Source of the DNA: Acidobacteriota bacterium
GTDB taxonomy: Bacteria; Acidobacteriota; Thermoanaerobaculia; Multivoradales; Multivoraceae
Direction: 5' to 3'
Length of the DNA: 64,000 bases
Assembly: GCA_026707545.1 (NCBI GenBank)
Contig: JAPOWR010000005.1
Location: 186,001 to 250,000, forward strand
Below the pieces are notes generated by a model. It had not been told where the DNA came from. It saw only the letters and a program-made list of their open reading frames with translations, and did not search any database. This document shows, piece after piece, positions 17,861 to 26,602 of the stretch (its first letter is position 1; every line of letters begins with the position of its first letter). The position numbers were made by a program, and so were the translations under genes.

Positions 17861-20800
17861 ATGAACTCAGCCACCCCTATCCTGTCCCGGATCGCCGTAG
17901 GCCTCGCAGCCGCGATCAGCCTGCCCGCCGCGGCCACGGCCCAGCAGCTCTGGAGCATCGAGGAAGTCACGGCGCAACCGCTCTCGCGGATCGTGATCAA
18001 CGGCATGGCGGTCAGCGCCGCGGCCGCGGGCAACCCAACCACCGCGGCGGCGGAAGTGCGGGTGGAGTTCGACTACCTGCGGCTCGGCATGGGCTACCTC
18101 GAGCTCCCCCTGCCGGACGGCTCGATGATTGCGGCCGAGAACGCGGTGTTTGAGGACCGCGGAGGCGGCAACCTGATGTGGACGGGGGAGGTGCCGGGGG
18201 CCGGTTACGAGAGCGTGCTGTTCACCGTCCAGGACGGGTACTTGGTGGGCTGGTTCGGGGAGCCGGGCGGCCCGAAGTACGTCGTCTACGCTGGACCGGA
18301 CGGCAGTGGCTCGTTGGCCGTGGAGGTAGGGCCGGCCGGCGACTGGTGCGCTGCGGGGACCGAGCCGGCCGGCGACCTGGTGCGGGATGTTGCCGCGGCA
18401 GCGAACAGCCAGGGTTCAGTGGCCGCGCAGTCGAGCGACGACCGTCTGAACATCCTTACGCTCTACACAACCGGAACCGAGCGGTTCTGGCGGGTGATCG
18501 GCGGTCCGGCGATGGGCGTCCAGCAGCTCGCCGACTACCTGAACATGGCGCTTCGCAATGGCGCAATCAAGGAAACCGCGAACCTGATCCCCGTGCGTTG
18601 GGACCCCAAGCACGCGAACCACCCGCGGACGCAGGGATTTCATTTCCGCCGTGGGAAGTACTACGAGAGTGCTTGGCACTACGAATTCGGAGGTGACTCG
18701 GAGGTGGAGACTTACAGGAGGCGGCACATGCCGGACCTGGTGCACTTCATTCCCGATGTTGGCTTCGGGTCTATCGCCGGCGCGGCGACCGTGCGGCGCA
18801 GCCTTGATCCGTACGTGCTGACCGGCTGGTCCCTGCCGTTTCCCGGAACCTTCGCTCATGAGATCGGCCACAACCTTGGTGGGAACCATGAGCCGGCGAC
18901 GTTCGGCGACCGCTTCGAGGAGGTCCAATCCTGGGAGCACGGCTGGCACGGCTGGCCCTACAGCTTTGGCCACACGGACCTGACGTCGTGCGCCAAGAGG
19001 GAGGGCCACGGCGACCAGGTGTTTTGTCCGATGACGATCATGAGCTATGGCCAGGATCTCCGGGACGATCCCGACCGCTACGGCTCTAAGGAACCCTTCT
19101 ACTCCTCGGTCAGGCACAAGCCGAACGGCTGGACGATCGGCGTCGCCGGAACGAGCGAAGTGGAGCGTGCCTTTCACGAGACGGTGTCCGTGGCTGCGAT
19201 CAGCGGCGAGGAGCCCTGGAGGTCCGAGCAGCATCCGCGTAGGGTGACCGGCGTCCGCTGGACGGGTCACGACACTGTGCGGGTGACCTGGTCGGAGGAC
19301 TGGCGTTCCCAGGACGGGGGACAAGTGCGGCTAGAGCTCGCTGAAGGGGCCTACGACGTCTACCGGTGGCTTTGGGACTACGGCAGCAATCGAGACGATC
19401 CACCTCTTTACGAGGGTTCCGACGCGAACGTGACGCCGCTCGTCAGGGCCGATGGTTCCCAGGTCGGTGTCGAGGTATCGGGTTTGCGGCCGGGCGGCGG
19501 CTACAGGCTCGCCGTGCGGGGGCCGGAGCGTGCTGATTTGGCCACGCAGACAAACGTCGCTCCGTTGCCAAGCGACATCTTTCACCTGAAGCCGCGAGGG
19601 CGGGTATCCGATTCGCCGGCAGCCGCCAGCCAAATCGATGCGCGAGTGACTGGCCCCGACAGCGTCCGCCTTTACTGGCGCGACAACTCAGGAGTCGAGA
19701 CCGGCTACGAGGTCTGGTATCGCAAGTGGTCCGGCGAGAAACCGGGCGAGATCTGGAGCCGCTTCGGCGAGCCGCTCCCGGCACGCACGCGGTATGTCGA
19801 CGTCGAAGGCCTGGCAGTTGAAGAGGGGATCCAGGTCACGGAGGGCTACCACGACTCCAGAAAGCGAACCTGGGTCCCAGGGCAGACAGCCAAGATCGGG
19901 CGCTACTCGTTTGTCATCGTCGCCTACAACGACAAGGGTTGGAACGCTAGCGAGACGTTCCACTTGGAGTTCATGCCCGAGCGCTACCCGGAGCCGACTG
20001 CGCCCGGAGAGAACACGGACTGCTACGTTCGGACGACGGGGATCGGTCTGGACGGCTACCAGGTCGATGCTTGTCTGGAGACTTCTGACGGCTCCCGTCG
20101 GCGTGCGTGGGACTATCAACTTGAGGCCGACCAGTCGGGGCTCCTCTATTTCTTCGACCGGGACGACGCCGAGATTCTGGTCAAGGTGCTGGATGGCTGT
20201 GCGATCAACGGCCACCGCTGGGTGTTCGTGGCCCCGGTGACGACCCTGCCGTTCCGAGTCCAGATTGCGGAACGAGGCCCCTACATCGCGAATCGGAGAC
20301 AGACCTGGTACTACGACTCCGAGCGCCGGCCGCAAGAGCAGATTCACGATCGCGCCGGCAACCCGAAGGACCGGACGGCTCGCACGGTGAGCGACACGAC
20401 GGCGTTCCCGTGCACGACGGCGGAGATTGCGGCCGCGAAGGCAGCCGCATCGGGTAGCGAGAGTGAGTCGGGGTTTGGGCCGGCGGACCTGCCGCCGGCG
20501 GTGACCTCGCCGGTTTGGTTGAGCGCAGGTTCGAGCACGGACTGCGAGCCGAACGGCACCGCGCTAACGCTTCTCAGCGGCTACCGGGTGAGCATGTGCT
20601 ACGAGACGGAGGACGGCGAAACGGGCGAGGCCAGGGACTGGGGGCTGGAGTCGAACCGGATGGGCTTGCTGTACTTCTCGGATCGCGATCTCGTTGACGT
20701 CCTGATCAAGGTACAGGACAACTGTGCGGCCAACGGCAACGTGTCGGTCTTCGTGGCGCCGGCCACCGAGGCGGCCTTCAACCTGCATGTAGAGAGTCCG

Positions 20801-22342
20801 GACGGCCAGGTCTGGACCCACACGAACCGACTCGGCCAGACCGCCGATTCGGTCAGCGACATCTCGGCGTTTCCCTGTGCTGGGGCACCTCCAGTGTCCG
20901 TATCGTTTGCGACGTCTCGCTACGAGGTCTCCGAGGGCGAGACGGTCCGGATTGCGGTGCGATTGAGCGAGGATCCTGGGCGGGACCTGGCGATTCCGCT
21001 CGTCCTGACGCACCTGGGCGGTGCGACGGATGCCGACTACTCGGACGTGCCGGACTGGGTCACGTTCAGCAACGGCGTTACGACCCGCGAGTTCGAGTTT
21101 GCCGCCACAAGCGATAGCGATGTCGATGACGGTGAGTTCGTCGTGGTGGGTATTGAGCGGCTGCCGCTGGGAGTCAGTGGAGGGGGTCAGACGACAGTCG
21201 CGATTCGCGATGCGCCTCCAATGGCTTCGTTCGCGGTGGAGGGTGTCGATTGCGGGCTTGAACTGTGCCGTGCGGTTACGGACCAGGTGGTGAGGTTCGT
21301 GGATCGAAGCAGCGGCGCGATTCAGTCCTGGCGCTGGGACTTCGGCGATGGTGTGGGGGCAACATACACCGCTACAGCCGATCACGAGTGGCTCGAGCCG
21401 GGCTTCTACGACGTGAAGCTCCGGGTGAGCGACGGCGTGCGGGAGTCAGAGACATCGAGGACGTTCCTGGTCGAGGCGAGCGATCCGGCGGGGACCTGCG
21501 AGCCGGACCACGAGACGCTCTGCCTAGGGGACTCGCGCTACAGGGTTCGTGCCCGATGGCGAACGGGCGGGGATGCGGAAGGGCAGGCCAGCGTGGCTCA
21601 CGCGGGCACGAACGATTCGGGACTGTTCTGGTTCTTCGACCGCGAGAACTGGGAGATGCTGATCAAGGTGCTGGACGGTTGCGCGGTGAACGGCAACGTG
21701 TGGGTGTTCGGGGCGTCAACGACGGATCTCGGCTACACCATCAGCGTGACGGACACCGTAACGGGGGCTGTGAAGGTCTATCGCAATCAGCCCGGCAAGC
21801 CGGCGCCGGCGATCACCGATAGCAGGGCGTTTCCTGCGAGCTGTAGCGCCAACGCTGGAGCCGCGGCTACCGCGTTCGCGACTTCCGTTGACCCGGTTTC
21901 AGCCGCACCTCCGTCGGGCTCCCCCTCGAGGCTGGAGTCGCTGGACTCGGCGACCCGGGTCGGCCAGCCGTCGCATGGAGCCTGCGTTGATGCGCCGTGG
22001 GCTCTCTGCCCCCAGGATGGCCGGTATGAGGTCGTGGTCTGGTGGCAGTCAACGCCGGGGGGCGAGTACAACCTGGCCCAACGCGCTCCAGCCCGCACGA
22101 GGGATTCCGGGCTGTATTCCTTCTTCGACCCGAACAACTGGGAGATGCTGATCAAGGTGCTGGACGGTTGCGCGGTGAACGGGCAGCACTGGGTGTACGC
22201 GGCGTCCGCCACCGACCTGGGCTTCCAGATCCGGGTGACGGACACGGAGACGCACGCGAGGTGGTTGTACACGAAGCAACCCGGGAAGCCGGCGGAAGCG
22301 GTTACAGATTCCGAGGCGTTCCCGGACGCCTGCCGGCGCTAG
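17861..22342 (+). CDS. Secreted reprolysin-like zinc metalloprotease with FnIII-like, Calx-beta, PKD and four VLDGC repeat domains
   Basis: 1493 residues from ATG 17861. The signal peptide ends near residue 28 (AAATAQQ). The propeptide-like region includes VFEDRGGGNLMWTG and PGGPKYVVYAGPDGSGSL, which is shared with the protease at 52325. The zinc site is HEIGHNLGGNH at about 333-343, with a Met-turn IMSYG near 394, as in reprolysin-type (M12B-like) metzincins. FnIII-like domains lie near bases 19220-19560 and 19610-19960. Four copies of a domain centred on KVLDGCAxNG lie near 20020, 20535, 21500 and 21985 (motif drifted to KVQDNC in the second). A Calx-beta-like segment (VSEGETVRIAVRLSED) and a PKD domain (WRWDFGDG) lie between. 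It is probably exported and proteolytic; substrate unknown. Confidence 0.87.
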   Translation: MNSATPILSRIAVGLAAAISLPAAATAQQLWSIEEVTAQPLSRIVINGMAVSAAAAGNPTTAAAEVRVEFDYLRLGMGYLELPLPDGSMIAAENAVFEDRGGGNLMWTGEVPGAGYESVLFTVQDGYLVGWFGEPGGPKYVVYAGPDGSGSLAVEVGPAGDWCAAGTEPAGDLVRDVAAAANSQGSVAAQSSDDRLNILTLYTTGTERFWRVIGGPAMGVQQLADYLNMALRNGAIKETANLIPVRWDPKHANHPRTQGFHFRRGKYYESAWHYEFGGDSEVETYRRRHMPDLVHFIPDVGFGSIAGAATVRRSLDPYVLTGWSLPFPGTFAHEIGHNLGGNHEPATFGDRFEEVQSWEHGWHGWPYSFGHTDLTSCAKREGHGDQVFCPMTIMSYGQDLRDDPDRYGSKEPFYSSVRHKPNGWTIGVAGTSEVERAFHETVSVAAISGEEPWRSEQHPRRVTGVRWTGHDTVRVTWSEDWRSQDGGQVRLELAEGAYDVYRWLWDYGSNRDDPPLYEGSDANVTPLVRADGSQVGVEVSGLRPGGGYRLAVRGPERADLATQTNVAPLPSDIFHLKPRGRVSDSPAAASQIDARVTGPDSVRLYWRDNSGVETGYEVWYRKWSGEKPGEIWSRFGEPLPARTRYVDVEGLAVEEGIQVTEGYHDSRKRTWVPGQTAKIGRYSFVIVAYNDKGWNASETFHLEFMPERYPEPTAPGENTDCYVRTTGIGLDGYQVDACLETSDGSRRRAWDYQLEADQSGLLYFFDRDDAEILVKVLDGCAINGHRWVFVAPVTTLPFRVQIAERGPYIANRRQTWYYDSERRPQEQIHDRAGNPKDRTARTVSDTTAFPCTTAEIAAAKAAASGSESESGFGPADLPPAVTSPVWLSAGSSTDCEPNGTALTLLSGYRVSMCYETEDGETGEARDWGLESNRMGLLYFSDRDLVDVLIKVQDNCAANGNVSVFVAPATEAAFNLHVESPDGQVWTHTNRLGQTADSVSDISAFPCAGAPPVSVSFATSRYEVSEGETVRIAVRLSEDPGRDLAIPLVLTHLGGATDADYSDVPDWVTFSNGVTTREFEFAATSDSDVDDGEFVVVGIERLPLGVSGGGQTTVAIRDAPPMASFAVEGVDCGLELCRAVTDQVVRFVDRSSGAIQSWRWDFGDGVGATYTATADHEWLEPGFYDVKLRVSDGVRESETSRTFLVEASDPAGTCEPDHETLCLGDSRYRVRARWRTGGDAEGQASVAHAGTNDSGLFWFFDRENWEMLIKVLDGCAVNGNVWVFGASTTDLGYTISVTDTVTGAVKVYRNQPGKPAPAITDSRAFPASCSANAGAAATAFATSVDPVSAAPPSGSPSRLESLDSATRVGQPSHGACVDAPWALCPQDGRYEVVVWWQSTPGGEYNLAQRAPARTRDSGLYSFFDPNNWEMLIKVLDGCAVNGQHWVYAASATDLGFQIRVTDTETHARWLYTKQPGKPAEAVTDSEAFPDACRR

Positions 22343-22386
22343 GTGCTCAGCGGGGAAGTAGGGGTCATGCCCGGTTCACCCGCTCG

Positions 22387-22782
22387 CTAGCGCTGGCCCA
22401 CCTTCGCCGCACGCGGCGGGACGCTGTTCCAGAGCCACTGCGCTTCTTCCTGCAGCGTACGTGCAAATCGGCCGCCGCCTGCCTGGAGGCGTCGCCACTC
22501 GTCCTGTGTGTAGACGATCAGGTCGGTTGGAACCGGGAGGGAGTCCGTTCGCCAGTCGATCGCTCGCTCCATCGACCGGCGGTGGTCGGATGCGACGATG
22601 AGAATCAGGTCCAGGTCGCTGCCGAAGCCTGCGTCGCCACGAGCGTAGGAGCCGAAGTAGCCGAGCGCGAGCAGGTCGTCCCGGCGTCTGGCGGCTGCCG
22701 CGCCCCAGGCGTTCAGGGCGTCGAGAACCGTCTCAGAGCTCGGCCAGTGCTTGACGGACGAAGTCGTGGATGTGACCGGCAA
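22387..22782 (-). CDS. MNT nucleotidyltransferase (antitoxin-type)
   Basis: About 131 residues. The motif GYFGSYARGDAGFGSDLDLIL is the GSxARG..SDxDL nucleotidyltransferase core. It lies just downstream of, and overlaps, a HEPN gene. Known HEPN/MNT pairs are toxin-antitoxin systems in which MNT blocks the HEPN RNase, in several cases by adenylylating it. The start is uncertain: TTG at 22782 gives a plausible length, while the frame is open to an ATG at 22842 with a long overlap into the HEPN gene. The tail is WLWNSVPPRAAKVGQR. Confidence 0.82.
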   Translation of the reverse strand: MPVTSTTSSVKHWPSSETVLDALNAWGAAAARRRDDLLALGYFGSYARGDAGFGSDLDLILIVASDHRRSMERAIDWRTDSLPVPTDLIVYTQDEWRRLQAGGGRFARTLQEEAQWLWNSVPPRAAKVGQR

Positions 22783-23122
22783 GACGAATCCCCAGTTCGC
22801 TGTGGATCGGACCGTAGTGTTCGAACGGCGCTCCCTCTTCATGGCCGTTCGGGTACCTCGCGGGAATGTAGAAGCCGTCGAGGGTGATTCCCGCTTCCAC
22901 CAGCTCGTCGGGCACGGTCATCGGCAGATCGGCCAGAAGGCTGACGATGGCGTGCCCCCAGGCTTCCTGCCTGTGCGCCAGATGAAGCGCCTTGACGGCC
23001 TTCTCGGCCGACTGGTGCGCCGCGAAGCAGGCCCAATCGTGCCGTTCGTCGCTCCGCGCGGCTTCAGCGTGCTTCAGGTCGTGCCGAGCCTGGTTCCACC
23101 AGTCCTGCCACTGCTGCGCCAT
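22733..23122 (-). CDS. HEPN domain protein (toxin-type)
   Basis: 129 residues from ATG 23122. The order WWNQARHDLKHAEAA, CFAAHQSAEKAVKALHL and HAIVSLLADLP is that of HEPN proteins, which are helical with a partial RX4-6H-like active site (HDWACFAAHQSAEK region). HEPN members are RNases or RNA-binding toxins. Its end overlaps the MNT gene, the usual arrangement. A second toxin-antitoxin pair is encoded divergently 170 bases away. Confidence 0.85.
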   Translation of the reverse strand: MAQQWQDWWNQARHDLKHAEAARSDERHDWACFAAHQSAEKAVKALHLAHRQEAWGHAIVSLLADLPMTVPDELVEAGITLDGFYIPARYPNGHEEGAPFEHYGPIHSELGIRLAGHIHDFVRQALAEL

Positions 23123-23239
23123 TCGTGACTCCTGAGAGGCAGTCTACTCGGGTGCGCTCCGATCGAGCGCCGGCGAGGCCGGAGGACGCCGTGACGGGTC
23201 GCCAGGGCGGCCGGAGAGTTGCGGCGGCACGCTTGTGTC

Positions 23240-23277
23240 TTGACCCCGGCCCATACATGGTCTATGTTGGACCATGT
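23240..23277 (+). promoter_or_regulatory. Promoter with overlapping operator for the Phd/PIN module
   Basis: TTGACC (23240-23245) and TATGTT (23263-23268) are spaced by 17 bases. An exact inverted repeat, ACATGGTC at 23255-23262 and GACCATGT at 23270-23277, flanks the -10 box with seven bases between arms. This is the expected design for autorepression by a Phd/VapB-type antitoxin. Confidence 0.75.
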
Positions 23278-23296
23278 TCGACGAGAGGAACCACCC

Positions 23297-23590
23297 GTGA
23301 ACGCAGAGCAGACCGATTCGCCAAGAGCCTGGACAGTCGCCGAGGCGAAGGCGCGTCTGTCGGAGATCCTCCGGCTCGCGGAGCAAGAGGGACCCCAGCA
23401 AATCGGTAGACGGAACACGTTCGTCGTTGTACCGAAGCGGGAGTGGGATCAGCGCTCTGCGCCGCAGAAGCCGCTCGGGCAGTGGCTTGTCGAGAACGTG
23501 CCCAGGGGGCTGGAACTCGAACTCCCCGACCGGAAGAACGAGCCTGAGCGCGAGATCCCCTTCCAGGGCGACGAGTGGGATTGGGATTGA
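23297..23590 (+). CDS. Phd/YefM-type antitoxin
   Basis: 97 residues from GTG 23297 with GAGAGGAA before it; an upstream frame extension to 23219 would cross the promoter. The N-terminal DNA-binding half (SPRAWTVAEAKARLSEILRLAEQEGPQQI then RRNTFVVVPKREWDQ) is the Phd fold. The acidic C-terminus (EIPFQGDEWDWD) is the probable toxin-neutralising tail. It is coupled to the PIN toxin gene, whose start overlaps its stop. It probably represses its own promoter through the inverted repeat at 23255-23277. Confidence 0.85.
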   Translation: MNAEQTDSPRAWTVAEAKARLSEILRLAEQEGPQQIGRRNTFVVVPKREWDQRSAPQKPLGQWLVENVPRGLELELPDRKNEPEREIPFQGDEWDWD

Positions 23591-24012
23591 GGGGGTTCCT
23601 GCTCGACACGAACGTCGTCTCGGAGTTGGCGAAGTCGGCGCCGGAACTCCAGGTCGTGGCGTTCCTGAACTCCAGAGACGACCTTTGGCTTTCGACCATC
23701 GTCGTTCACGAACTCCACTTCGGGTTGCGGTTGCTTCCCACGGGGCGCCGCCGGCGCGAACTCGGGAACGTGCTGTCCGCCATCGTTACGGAGCACGACA
23801 ACCGCCTTCTCGGTGTCGGGCGCCGTGTGGCTCAGCATGCGGCGACGCTGCGCGCCCAGGCGCGCCGCGCAGGCCGGACCGCGGGTCTCGCGGATGCGCT
23901 CATCGCGGGAACGGCGACTGTGCACCACCTGACGGTTGCGACCAGGAACGTCTCCCACTTCCGAAGTCTGGGCGTCGATGTCGTCAGTCCGTGGGAACCT
24001 CTGACCGGTTAG
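23587..24012 (+). CDS. PIN domain toxin (VapC/FitB-like RNase)
   Basis: About 141 residues. The conserved acidic residues are placed as in PIN nucleases: LLDTNVVSEL at the start, STIVVHELHFGL near 40, LADALIAGTA near 105 and TRNVSHF near 119. The Phd partner is immediately upstream. Starts at TTG 23587 (overlapping the antitoxin stop as TTGA) or GTG 23575 are both possible; the first fits coupled translation. Expected activity is metal-dependent RNA cleavage. Confidence 0.85.
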   Translation: MRGFLLDTNVVSELAKSAPELQVVAFLNSRDDLWLSTIVVHELHFGLRLLPTGRRRRELGNVLSAIVTEHDNRLLGVGRRVAQHAATLRAQARRAGRTAGLADALIAGTATVHHLTVATRNVSHFRSLGVDVVSPWEPLTG

Positions 24013-24289
24013 GGGCTCGTGTCGGACCCCGCGACGCGACGCCGTGCGGAGCTACTCCGCGAGCGACAACACCAGCCGCACCAGGTCCGCCTGCCGGGAG
24101 ATGGACTGCTTCTGACGGCCGCCCACGGAGGCGCCTGCCGGATCGAACTGCCGCATGCCCTGTGACACGGGATCTTCATCTGTGGGATAGAATCGCCGCG
24201 CTTCGACAAGTTCTGCAAATCCGTCGCTCCGCGGGCCGCTGGACGAAGGGGTCGGTGCGGCCTTCGGCGGGCAGCTTTGGGAGTAGGTT
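24013..24289. other. Gap with a possible decayed coding tail on the minus strand
   Basis: On the minus strand, a frame ending at 24052 reads DPVSQGMRQFDPAGASVGGRQ then ISRQADLVRLVLSLAE and stop. It looks like the end of a real protein, but no start or upstream body exists before the macrodomain gene. I could not assign a family. Otherwise nothing is seen except the ribosome site GGGAG at 24279-24283. Confidence 0.3.
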
Positions 24290-24817
24290 GTGGCCGTCAG
24301 GATGAACGATACGCTGCTCGAGCTGATCGAGGGCGACATCACGGAACTGGAAGTCGACGCGATCGTCAACCCCGCGAACGAGGACCTTCAGCTTGGCGGC
24401 GGCGTCGCGGGCGCCGTCCGCAAGAAGGGCGGCACCTCGATTCAGGACGAGTGCAACCGGATCGGCGGCACCCCGGTCGGCACCGCGGTGATGACCGGCG
24501 CCGGCACGCTGAAGGCGAGGCAGGTCATCCACGCCGTCGGCCCCCGGATGGGCGAGGGCGACGAGGATCGCAAGCTCGCCGCCGCGGTCAGGGCGTCGCT
24601 CGCCCTGGCCGATCGCAACGGCCAGCGCACGATCGCCATCCCGGCGATCTCCACCGGCGTGTTCGGCTACCCGGTCGACCGCTGCGCCCGCATCCTGCTG
24701 ACGGAGGTCCACCGCTACCTCCAGGGCGGCACGAAGCTGGAACGCGTCGTCGTCTGCCTGCACGGCGACCAGAACTACCAGACGTTCCGGAACGAACTCC
24801 GCCGCGGCTTCCGCTAG
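24290..24817 (+). CDS. Macrodomain protein (O-acetyl-ADP-ribose deacetylase-like)
   Basis: 175 residues from GTG 24290, with GGGAG six bases upstream; ATG 24302 is the alternative. A single macrodomain: LIEGDITELEVDAIVNPANEDLQLGGGVAGAV carries the ADP-ribose loop and conserved Asn and GGGV, and AIPAISTGVFGYP is the second binding loop. The family hydrolyses O-acetyl-ADP-ribose or removes ADP-ribose from proteins. It lies directly after two toxin-antitoxin modules, but no ADP-ribosyltransferase is seen. Confidence 0.9.
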   Translation: MAVRMNDTLLELIEGDITELEVDAIVNPANEDLQLGGGVAGAVRKKGGTSIQDECNRIGGTPVGTAVMTGAGTLKARQVIHAVGPRMGEGDEDRKLAAAVRASLALADRNGQRTIAIPAISTGVFGYPVDRCARILLTEVHRYLQGGTKLERVVVCLHGDQNYQTFRNELRRGFR

Positions 24818-24821
24818 CCAG

Positions 24822-25238
24822 TTGAGCCGGAACGCACAGCCGCTCCACGTGGCCTTCACGGCCACGCCGGAGATCTACGCGACCGACAGCAAGGGAGCGT
24901 TCGTCTACCCGTTGACGCACGAGCAGGGCGAGCGCCTGGACACGCATCGCTTCGACGAGATGCGGTTCGTCGTCTCGGTGTGGCACCCGCGCGAGGGCAA
25001 GAACATCGACCTGGACAAGGCGTACCTCGAGCTGCGGGCGAACTTCGCGGAGAACGGTCACTGGACGCGGCTCGCCGAGCTTGAACCGGTCGTGTCGCCG
25101 TACCAGCGGGGCGAGACGTTCGACGGCTGGATCGTCCTGCCGGTGCTGTCGGGCGACACGGCGCTGCGGCTGCACGGCGGGGGCTTCCAGCCCCGGGCGC
25201 GGGTGCAGATCCGGGCATCGGCGTACTTCGTGGCGTAG
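24822..25238 (+). CDS. Conserved hypothetical protein
   Basis: 138 residues from TTG 24822, four bases after the macrodomain gene. It has no signal peptide. The sequence (PEIYATDSKGAFVYPLTHEQGERL, FDGWIVLPVL, ARVQIRASAYFVA) suggests a small beta-sandwich. It lies 12 bases before the phosphoglycerate mutase gene, so the three may form an operon. No function can be given. Confidence 0.6.
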   Translation: MSRNAQPLHVAFTATPEIYATDSKGAFVYPLTHEQGERLDTHRFDEMRFVVSVWHPREGKNIDLDKAYLELRANFAENGHWTRLAELEPVVSPYQRGETFDGWIVLPVLSGDTALRLHGGGFQPRARVQIRASAYFVA

Positions 25239-25249
25239 GCGGTGCCGGC

Positions 25250-26518
25250 ATGACGCGTCAGGAGTTGTTGACGCGCCTCGCGCAGCGGAACGATCGCCGG
25301 ATCGTCCTGCTGGTGCTCGACGGCGTCGGCGATCTGCGCACCGCCGCCCAGCCGCGGACGGCGCTCGAAGAGGCACGCACTCCGAACCTGGACAGTCTGG
25401 CGGCACGGTCGGCGCTGGGCCGCCTGGTGCCGGCGGGGCCGGGGATCACGCCCGGCAGCGGGCCGGGCCACCTGGCCCTGTTCGGCTACGAGCCCGCTTC
25501 GCCGGATGCGGACATCGGCCGCGGCGTGCTGGAGGCGCTGGGCCTTGGCCTGGACGTGGCGCCGGACACGGTGGTGGCGCGGGGGAACTTCGCCACCGTC
25601 GACGGGGAGGGCCTGCTGCTGGATCGGCGCGCCGGGCGGATCCCGACGGCGGAGTGCGAGCGAATCTGCGGGCTGCTCGCCCGGCGGATCGAGGCGGCGG
25701 GCGGGGTGCTCGGCGATGGCGTCGAGGTCGAGGTTCATGCGGGTGAGGCGTATCGGTTCGTGTTGCTGTTCCGGGCGGCCGAGGGGACGGCGGCGCTCGA
25801 GGCGGGGATCGCGGACACGGACCCGCAGCAGCTCGGCGTGCGGCCGCTGCCGGTCGAGGCGAGCGGCGGCGCGGGCGCGAGCGGCTCGGGCGAGGCGGCT
25901 CGGGAGACGGCAGGGCGGATCGCGCCGGTCGTCGAGGCGCTGCAGCGGGAGCTGCGGTCCGAAGAGCGCGCGAACGCGTTCCTGCTCCGGGGCTTCTCCA
26001 GGCTGCCGGCGCTTCCGGGCGTGGACGAACTCCACCGCCTGCGGCCCGCCGCTCTGGCCGGGTATCCCCTGTATCGGGGCGTGGCGAAGGCCTGCGGCAT
26101 GGACGTGGTCGACTGCGGCAAGTCCTTCGACCAGGTGCTCGACCGGCTCGCGGAGTGCTGGGCGGACTTCGACTACTTCTTCCTCCACGTGAAGGGCACC
26201 GACATGGCCGGCGAGGACGGCGACCTCGCCGCCAAGGTCGGCGTGATCGAGGAGGTCGACGCGCTGCTGCCGCGCCTGCTGGAGCTGGGCCCCGACGTGC
26301 TGGCGATCACCGGCGACCACTCGACCCCGGCGCCGATGAAGGCCCACAGTTGGCACGCAGTGCCGCTGCTTCTGTCGTCGGAGTGCTGCTTCGTGGACGA
26401 CTGCGCCCGGTTCACCGAGGCCGAGGCTATCCGGGGCTCCGTCGGCACGATCCCGTCGAGCGAGTTGATGGGGCTGTTGCTGGCGAACGCCGGGAAGCTG
26501 GCGAAGTTCGGCGCCTAG
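25250..26518 (+). CDS. apgM: 2,3-bisphosphoglycerate-independent phosphoglycerate mutase, ApgM type
   Basis: 422 residues from ATG 25250. RIVLLVLDGVGDL at the start, ARTPNLDSLAARSALG, and PGSGPGHLALFGYEP near residue 65 match the archaeal-type iPGM family; ITGDHSTPAPMKAHSWHAVPLL near the end supplies metal ligands. The enzyme interconverts 3- and 2-phosphoglycerate in glycolysis and gluconeogenesis without a bisphosphate cofactor. Length fits the family (about 400). A Gly/Ala/Ser-rich insert near residue 205 looks like a low-complexity linker. Confidence 0.9.
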   Translation: MTRQELLTRLAQRNDRRIVLLVLDGVGDLRTAAQPRTALEEARTPNLDSLAARSALGRLVPAGPGITPGSGPGHLALFGYEPASPDADIGRGVLEALGLGLDVAPDTVVARGNFATVDGEGLLLDRRAGRIPTAECERICGLLARRIEAAGGVLGDGVEVEVHAGEAYRFVLLFRAAEGTAALEAGIADTDPQQLGVRPLPVEASGGAGASGSGEAARETAGRIAPVVEALQRELRSEERANAFLLRGFSRLPALPGVDELHRLRPAALAGYPLYRGVAKACGMDVVDCGKSFDQVLDRLAECWADFDYFFLHVKGTDMAGEDGDLAAKVGVIEEVDALLPRLLELGPDVLAITGDHSTPAPMKAHSWHAVPLLLSSECCFVDDCARFTEAEAIRGSVGTIPSSELMGLLLANAGKLAKFGA

Positions 26519-26602
26519 CTTGGCTATGGCTATAGTCGGAAGCGGATTGGCGCGGATCGTGTCTGGTTCCCGCGCCGCGAAACGACGAGAGGTAGGGATG
26601 CG

